Below, piece after piece: positions 63,175 through 64,000 of a stretch of 64,000 nt of DNA. Source of the DNA: Blastocatellia bacterium (GTDB taxonomy: Bacteria; Acidobacteriota; Blastocatellia; Chloracidobacteriales; Chloracidobacteriaceae). A model generated the notes under the pieces. The model ran no database searches, was not told the origin of the DNA, and saw nothing but the letters and a program-made list of their open reading frames with translations. Both the position numbers and the translations under genes were made by a program. The stretch covers positions 1 to 64,000 of the forward strand of contig JAIBAN010000007.1 of assembly GCA_019695185.1 (NCBI GenBank). Reading direction: 5' to 3'. Every line of letters begins with the position of its first letter. The first letter of the stretch is position 1.

Positions 63175-63903
63175 ATGATTCAGGGATTGAAGTTTGACGA
63201 ACAGGGCCTGATTCCAGCCGTGGTTCAGGACAGTCGCACCCAGCAGGTGCTGACACTGGCATACATGAATGCCGAAAGCCTGGCCCTCACTCTGCAATTA
63301 GGGGAGGTCTGTTTTTTCAGCCGCTCCCGACAGGAATTGTGGCATAAAGGCAAAACTTCGGGAAACACCATGCGGGTGGTTGATATTGCATTGGACTGTG
63401 ACGGCGACGCGCTGGTCGTGCGGGTCGAACCACGAGGACCAGCTTGCCATACGGGAGCCGTTTCCTGTTTTCACAATTCGGTCCCGGAAACCGCCGCACC
63501 GGTTGAAACCTCCCCAACAGTTGCCCCTGGCAATGGGAGCCCTGCGGTTGCTCCCCCTCTGACCAAACCAGGGGTCGAACTGGTCAGCGTCAGTGCCATG
63601 GAATTGGGAATTTTGTTGGAACAACTCTACCGGTTGATTGCAGAACGCAAGGCATTACGCCCAGAGGGTTCATACACCACCTATCTGTTTAATGCCGGTC
63701 TGGACAAAATTCTGAAAAAAGTTGGGGAAGAAGCCACCGAAACGGTGATTGCCGCCAAAAACGGCTCCCGCAAGGAAATGTCAGCCGAGATTTCTGATCT
63801 GTTTTATCACTTGCTGGTCCTGATGGTGGAACGCGAAGTTGCGCTTCACGATATTTTACAGGTACTCAAAAACCGCGCTGGAAAAGCGACGGAAACGAAA
63901 TAA
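63175..63903 (+). CDS. hisIE: Bifunctional phosphoribosyl-AMP cyclohydrolase/phosphoribosyl-ATP pyrophosphatase
   Basis: 242 residues. The HisI half (about 1-105) has [18 protein letters not shown], the metal-binding region [15 protein letters not shown] and [11 protein letters not shown]. The HisE half (about 145-240) has GSYTTYLF and [16 protein letters not shown] Pro/Ala-rich linker of about 40 residues joins them, longer than usual. Together they catalyse steps 2 and 3 of histidine synthesis. The ATG at 63175 is the only conserved start. No other his gene is in the window. Confidence 0.96.
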   Translation: MIQGLKFDEQGLIPAVVQDSRTQQVLTLAYMNAESLALTLQLGEVCFFSRSRQELWHKGKTSGNTMRVVDIALDCDGDALVVRVEPRGPACHTGAVSCFHNSVPETAAPVETSPTVAPGNGSPAVAPPLTKPGVELVSVSAMELGILLEQLYRLIAERKALRPEGSYTTYLFNAGLDKILKKVGEEATETVIAAKNGSRKEMSAEISDLFYHLLVLMVEREVALHDILQVLKNRAGKATETK

Positions 63904-64000
63904 GTCTTGGGGGTCTTGGGAGTCTTGGAGGTCTTGGGAGTCAAAGTCAGGTGACAAGTGATAAGTGACAAGAAAAAATCCTGTCACGGTTCACTGCTTC
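63904..64000. repeat. 9-nt repeat element, cut by window edge
   Basis: Four AGTCTTGGG-type units start immediately at the hisIE stop codon. A core with GGTGACAAGTGATAAGTGACAAG follows and is related to the TGACA cores at 8.2 and 56.5 kb. The right arm is beyond the window. Confidence 0.8.

Noticed and set aside
1-64000. Insertion sequences or prophage
   Set aside because: No transposase, integrase or phage gene is found. The repeat elements carry no coding sequence and no flanking target duplication that I can see.

Overview
The window is one contiguous, densely coded chromosomal stretch of moderate-to-high GC. It holds about 45 protein genes and one tRNA, and no transposase, phage gene, rRNA or CRISPR array. 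Four things suggest a Gram-negative, non-proteobacterial soil or aquatic bacterium, most plausibly an acidobacterium of the Blastocatellia type: many Hanks-type Ser/Thr kinases, FHA and PATAN proteins, secreted beta-propeller/FN3/SBBP proteins, and a class II aldolase next to a BMC shell gene. The assignment is an inference from gene families only.

Layout. 0-9 kb: an FHA-kinase, a giant secreted BNR/FN3 protein, an ankyrin kinase with a very long activation segment, and threonylcarbamoyl-AMP synthase. 9.6-18.5 kb: a secreted PHB-depolymerase-like esterase, a zinc alcohol-dehydrogenase-like protein, a class III ribonucleotide reductase (NrdD), a TMEM14-like membrane protein and a hybrid two-component sensor with a periplasmic propeller. 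18.7-23.4 kb: an AraC regulator, an unknown gene, a DinB-like gene and an M1 aminopeptidase homologue that has lost its catalytic residues. 23.4-30.3 kb: a seven-gene minus-strand run built around an ABC importer whose binding protein is fused to an OmpA peptidoglycan-binding domain. 30.7-32.7 kb: trpF, a BMC-H shell protein and a class II aldolase with a possible encapsulation tail. 33-40 kb: gamma-glutamyltransferase, a secreted DUF4384-like protein beside a kinase with the same kind of domain, an unknown protein and a TIGR01777 epimerase. 40-49 kb: a small secreted protein, tRNA-Ala(CGC) with a clear promoter and a following terminator, an SBBP-repeat surface protein, a DMT permease, an esterase, a secreted five-bladed-propeller protein and a nucleoside-phosphorylase-like protein. 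49-54 kb: a PP2C phosphatase, a zinc-ribbon/FHA protein and a REC-PATAN protein. 54-64 kb: ccsA/hemX-hemA, the fatty-acid cluster rpmF-plsX-fabH-(lipoprotein)-fabD-acpP-fabF (no fabG) behind a consensus sigma70 promoter, and divergent hisIE.

The most unusual feature is non-coding. Many intergenic gaps hold tandem arrays of a short unit followed, after a spacer, by the same array in inverted orientation. Several unrelated unit families share a 7-nt period (TCAGTCC, GCAAATC, GGGTTCA, TTGAGAA, TCAAACG), and one has a 9-nt period (AGTCTTGGG). They usually abut stop codons and sometimes supply the stop codon itself. In one pair of distant loci the core between the arms is also conserved (about 84 percent over 57 nt) but lies in opposite orientation; in another family a different core is shared. 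This looks like a dispersed, hairpin-forming element system that no gene annotation explains.
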